DNA from: Crocodylus rhombifer
Taxonomy: Eukaryota; Chordata; Crocodylia; Crocodylidae
Assembly (NCBI GenBank): GCA_038503035.1
Contig: JAVSML010025538.1
Span: 1,280,880 to 1,344,879, forward strand
Length of the DNA stretch: 64,000 bases
Reading direction: 5' to 3'
Below, in pieces: positions 61,070-64,000 of this stretch (positions are counted from its first letter, which is position 1; the number at the start of each line of letters is the position of its first letter). Both the position numbers and the translations under genes were made by a program. Under the pieces are notes generated by a model. The model made no database searches, was not told the origin of the DNA, and saw only the letters and a list, made by a program, of their open reading frames with translations.

Positions 61070-61140
61070 CTTCAGTGCAATTCTACTCAAGTCAGTAGGG
61101 TTATTCCTGATTTACAACACATGAAACAAAGTCAGACTTC
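61070..61140 (+). mobile_element. Ancient repeat fragment (L3/MIR-like)
   Basis: AAGTCAGTAGGGTTATTCCT, then GATTTACAACACATGAAACA and GTCAGACT match an old amniote tail of the form 'agtcagtggggttactcctgatttacac'. Confidence 0.4.
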
Positions 61141-61326
61141 TAGCTCTTTGCCTTTCCTGCTATTATGGAATTGAACAGTAGATCCCATTACACCATATTA
61201 CCAGTTCAGGCAAGCCCAGGATCAAGATCCTGGGCTTCCCCTACACTGGGTAGGAGCCCAATCAGCTAGCAGTTACCAACTTTGGTGGCACACAGTTTAC
61301 CCCCGTAACTGGAAGCCCAAATCAGC

Positions 61327-61680
61327 TCATGGGGTGTTTATAGATGTGTTCCAGGAGGTAGGGAAAAGGGGAAGGTGCTTTAATGAGAGCAGCTCTGAGA
61401 ACTGTACTAATTAAAAGGACCCAGAGAGTCATGTGTATCAGTGTTCCAGTGCTGAAAAATGGTGGTGGGGTGCTTTGAGCTAAAGCTTATTGAATGAGCT
61501 TTAAATTAAAGCTTATAGAACAAAACCATTTTTCAGGGCAGGGATGCTGATACACACGGTGCTCAAGTCTGCTGGAGCACAGTACTTACCATGCTTCAGC
61601 AGACTTAATTAATCAAGTCTACTCTGATGCACTATAATTACAGTGTGTCAGAGCAGCCTCTCTGCACGTGCATAGAAGTC
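61327..61680. mobile_element. Fold-back hAT-like MITE
   Basis: The two halves are inverted about a centre near 61495. GTGTATCAG (61433) with CTGAAAAATGGT pairs with ACCATTTTTCAG and CTGATACAC (61525-61556). Further out, TTATAGATGTG (about 61338) pairs with CACGTGCATAGAA (about 61665). The right arm (61610-61680) is homologous, inverted, to 63587-63660. No TSD is identified. Confidence 0.5.
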
Positions 61681-61689
61681 GACGGTTCC

Positions 61690-62042
61690 CAGCCTCAGGG
61701 GCTCACATTGTGCCTCTGTGGCTGGAAGCCTGGAGCAGCTGGAGCTGTTCAGCTACACCCTGAAGGCTTGGCGCCCCAATCTGCCACTGCTCCCAGATGA
61801 AAGATTGTATCAGAGTCAAGAGCTCTGACGTGTCTGTGTGGCTGGGAGTGGCAGCTGACTGGGGCTTCCAGCCTTGAGGGCACATCGGAGCCCTTGACTG
61901 ATGGGCCCCTGAAAAAGTGAATGTTCAATAAACTGATTGGTGCTCTCAGTCTCAAGAGTGTGTCGGAGTTAAGGATTTTCAGGCATGTTGGAGGATGGGA
62001 GTCCCGATTAGTCTTGCTACACAGTCCATTAAAGGCATGATA
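61690..62042. other. GC-rich block between transposons
   Basis: Repetitive CTGGAAGCC, GAGCAGCTGGAGCTG and GGGAGTGGCAGCTG motifs suggest an old transposon core or degenerate tandem repeat. Frames on the minus strand (61703-62171) are not gene-like. Confidence 0.35.
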
Positions 62043-62050
62043 GGAATTAG

Positions 62051-63574
62051 TAGGCCTGTGTGAATTGGCAGTGATCCGATCTGGCTTCAGATCTGGCCGC
62101 TTCGGATGGCTGCAATCCAATCCGGAGCTCCAGACTGGGTTTCTACCTTGATCCGGCTGAAGTGGCTCCAAAGCTTCGGAGCCACCTTGGAGATTCAGCC
62201 TAGGGTATAATGGAGAATCAATTAAATATCTATAACTTTTTTGTTTTTTGTCTGATTTGGATTAAATGTGCAGGGTTGGTAGCCTTGGCAGAGAGCATGA
62301 AATCTGCCAAGTTTCAAGAAGATCAGTGCAGGGGTTTGGGAGGAACTGTACCCCAAATTCTTGAAAGCCAAACCAATGTCACGTCTACATGTTACAACAC
62401 CGGAGGGGGGGTGGTGAAAATTGCAGGGGTGGTAGCTCATACTGAGGCCACAAAGCCTGCCAAGGTTCAAGGAGATCAGTGTAGAGGTTTGAGGGGAACT
62501 GCCCCTCAAGCTGGGGACAAGCAAAACTCGTGCCATGGGTGACACTGCATGTGTTAAGGCGCAGCAGGGTGACAGCTGCAGGGATGGCGGCCCCTGCTGT
62601 GACGCCTACCAGCTGTCAAGGAGATCGGTGCAGGGAAGTTCTGGGGCCCGGTACCCCTAGCTGCTGACAGACAAAACTCGTGCTAAGACTGTCTCTGTCT
62701 TGGGGCAGTTGACTGTCTGTATTGAGTCTTTCCTCTCCTTAGCCTAGTTTTGTAGGTGGTAATCGCTGCTCGTTAAGTCGTTATGTAGTAGCTAGGACCT
62801 GTGTACTGAGCTGGTCCCTGAGTCCCTGGTCCCCAAGTAAATCATGACTGATTGGTTGGTAACTGATAACACAGCAGCTTAGCAGCCAAGCCTGCAGCAG
62901 TGTCTCCCTTCCCCGCCCCCAGTTAGACAGTCAGCCCCACAAGCACCCATGGCACCAGTTTTGCTTGTCCCCAGCTTGAGGGGCAGTTCCCCCCAAACCC
63001 CTGCACCAATCTTCTTGAAACTCGGCAGGCTTTGTGGCCTCGGTAAGACCTAGTTTTGACCCCCTGTGTTGTAACACATAGACGTTACAGGAGTTTTGCT
63101 TTCAAGAATTTGAGGTACAGTTGTCCCCAAACCCCTGCACCAATCTTCTTGAAACTTGCCAGGCTTTGTGGTCTCAGCATAGGCTACCGCTCCTGCAGTT
63201 TTTACCCCATTATGTTGTAATGACTATATGGGACATGACTTTTGCTTTCTAAATGTTGGGCTACTCTTCCCCCCAAACCTCTGCACCAATCTTCTTAAAA
63301 CACGGCATACTTCATCCTCTCTACAGAGTCTACCATCCCTGAAAATTTCATCCAATTTGGACAAAACCCCCCCAGAGTTATAGATCTTTTATTGTTTCCC
63401 CATTATACCCTATGGCCACATCTCCAAGGCGGCTCTGAAGCTCTTCGGAAGCTCCGAACCACTTCGGGAAGCTAAACAAGGCCAGCACTTCAACCCAGAT
63501 GTGCTGCTTCAGACCCCAAAGCATCTGAAGTTTCTCCGGATCTGAAGCTCTGTCCGAAGCCTCACACAGCCTTA
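62051..63574. mobile_element. Fold-back hAT-type element with tandemly repeated arms, perfect 8-bp TSD
   Basis: The left end TAGGCCTGTGTGAATT and the reverse-complemented right end TAAGGCTGTGTGAGGC form the TIR. GGAATTAG flanks both sides exactly (62043-62050, 63575-63582), an 8-bp TSD as in hAT elements. Most of the element is an inverted repeat: 62500-62545 pairs with about 62945-62990 with few mismatches. Each arm contains about three copies of a ~135-155-bp unit with the core CCCCTGCACCAATCTTCTTG. Right-arm copies are near 62991, 63125 and 63271. Inverted left-arm copies are near 62322, 62477 and 62627. Ends carry many GAAGC/GCTTC and TCCGGA motifs. No transposase frame exists. The two overlapping ~110-codon frames at 62210-62545 are artefacts. 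It is homologous to 4124-4747. Confidence 0.85.
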
Positions 63575-63586
63575 GGAATTAGTCAT

Positions 63587-63660
63587 AAAGGGCTCCTACA
63601 CACATGCAGGGAGTCTGCTCCAACACGCTGGAAATGCAGCATATCAGAGCAGACTAGATT
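63587..63660 (+). mobile_element. Truncated hAT-like MITE end
   Basis: AAAGGGCTCCTACACACATG, then TCTGCTCCAACACGC and ATCAGAGCAGACTAGATTAA are homologous to the inverted right arm of 61327-61680. The element is cut off at the CR1 tail beginning at about 63661. Confidence 0.5.
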
Positions 63661-64000
63661 AATTCATTTCATAGATTTCATAGACATTAGGGCTGGAAGG
63701 GACCTTGGGAGATCATCGAGTCCAGCCCCCTGCCCAAAGAGCAGGAAGTCAGCTGGGGTCATAGGATCCCAGAGAGATAAGCATCCAATTTACTCTTGAA
63801 GGTGTTCAATGTAGGTGCTTGAACCACCTCCGCTGGCAGACTGTTCCAGACCTTGGGGGCTCGGACAGTAAAGAAATTCTTCCTTATGTCCAGCCTGAAA
63901 CGGTCTTGCAGGAGTTTGTGACCGTTCGACCTCGTCATCCCTTGGGGCGCTCTGGTGAACAGGCGTTCCCCCAGATCCTGGTGGTCACCCCTGATAAACT
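63661..64000 (-). mobile_element. CR1 LINE 3' end, runs off window
   Basis: Reading on the minus strand, the element ends in TCTATGAAATCTATGAAATG, preceded by GGGGGCTGGACTCGATGATC, GAACACCTTCAAG and TCAGGCTGGACATAAGGAAG. It aligns throughout with 27312-27650 and looks younger. The 5' part lies beyond the window end. The coding remnant belongs to the C-terminus of ORF2. Confidence 0.92.

Larger units (their letters stand above)
59881..61326. other. Non-coding DNA with ancient SINE fragments
   Basis: Apart from the MIR-like segment and a short L3-like fragment I see no feature. A CTTTT-rich stretch is at 60476-60495. Confidence 0.45.

Noticed and set aside
62210..62545. Pair of ~110-codon frames on opposite strands
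   Set aside because: They lie in one arm of the fold-back element, and the repetition of the arm creates the repeated peptide pattern.
62281..63340. CRISPR-like or satellite array
   Set aside because: The units are 135-155 bp, diverged and inverted between arms, and lie between TIRs and a TSD. This is an element-internal structure, and the window is eukaryotic.
1..64000. Endogenous retrovirus or LTR pairs
   Set aside because: No paired long direct repeats with TG...CA ends, primer-binding site or gag/pol-like frames were seen. The only reverse transcriptase remnants are CR1/LINE type.
1..64000. tRNA, 5S, snRNA or rRNA genes
   Set aside because: I looked for B-box-like GTTCGAATC and other landmarks and saw none in a supportable context. 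The GTTCGACC near 63927 belongs to CR1.

Overview
This window looks like AT-rich, non-coding nuclear DNA from a non-mammalian amniote. A crocodilian is the best guess, with turtle the main alternative. The evidence is indirect. It includes several CR1 LINEs whose 3' ends carry repeats of the type TCTATGAAA. Two of these belong to one CR1 subfamily with the box GGGGGCTGGACTCGATGATC. There are also many old hAT-type non-autonomous DNA transposons, L3/MIR-like ancient repeats and microsatellites. I found no operons, no bacterial signals and no intact protein-coding gene. All open frames are short and most behave as chance frames or lie inside repeats. I therefore read the window as intergenic or intronic sequence.

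Layout. 1-4115: unannotated AT-rich DNA. 4124-4747: a hAT-type element with an 8-bp target-site duplication (TSD). 7680-8075: a Tigger/pogo-like element. 10603-12503: a GC-rich compound with hAT-like ends and an internal ~80-bp tandem repeat. 14236-16392: a decayed CR1 LINE with recognisable endonuclease and reverse transcriptase remains. 19238-20119, 20653-20838, 21282-21761 and 22140-23110: four elements or GC-rich inserts, two of which contain minisatellites. 26173-27166: another TIR-bounded, GC-rich element. 27312-27650: a CR1 3' end. 28181-28369: a small palindromic MITE. 28370-34309: long unannotated DNA with conserved-looking blocks. 34310-34738 and 37190-37820: a hAT fragment and ancient LINE tails. 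38150-38433: a Charlie-like hAT. 39524-40332: a 5'-truncated CR1. 42714-44018: small ancient repeats. 44019-54910: mostly unannotated. 54911-55560: a promoter- or first-exon-like block on the minus strand, ending in a consensus splice donor and lying beside a 67-bp alternating purine-pyrimidine tract. 59553-59872: a Charlie-like hAT. 60015-60275: a MIR-like SINE. 61327-64000: a nested transposon cluster. Its centrepiece is a 1.5-kb fold-back hAT element (62051-63574) with a perfect 8-bp TSD and inverted arms that each carry about three copies of a ~135-155-bp repeat. A minus-strand CR1 runs off the window end.

How the parts relate. Most GC-rich patches are cores of TIR elements rather than CpG-island promoters. 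Two hAT-type copies (4124-4747 and 62051-63574) define one family de novo inside this window. Several other elements share ends resembling TAGGGYRYRTCTACAC or TAGGGCCTTGTTACA. The most gene-like signal is the minus-strand block ending at 54911, but I do not recognise a gene there. I see no previously undescribed biochemical system. The strongest unusual structure is the fold-back element with tandemly repeated arms.
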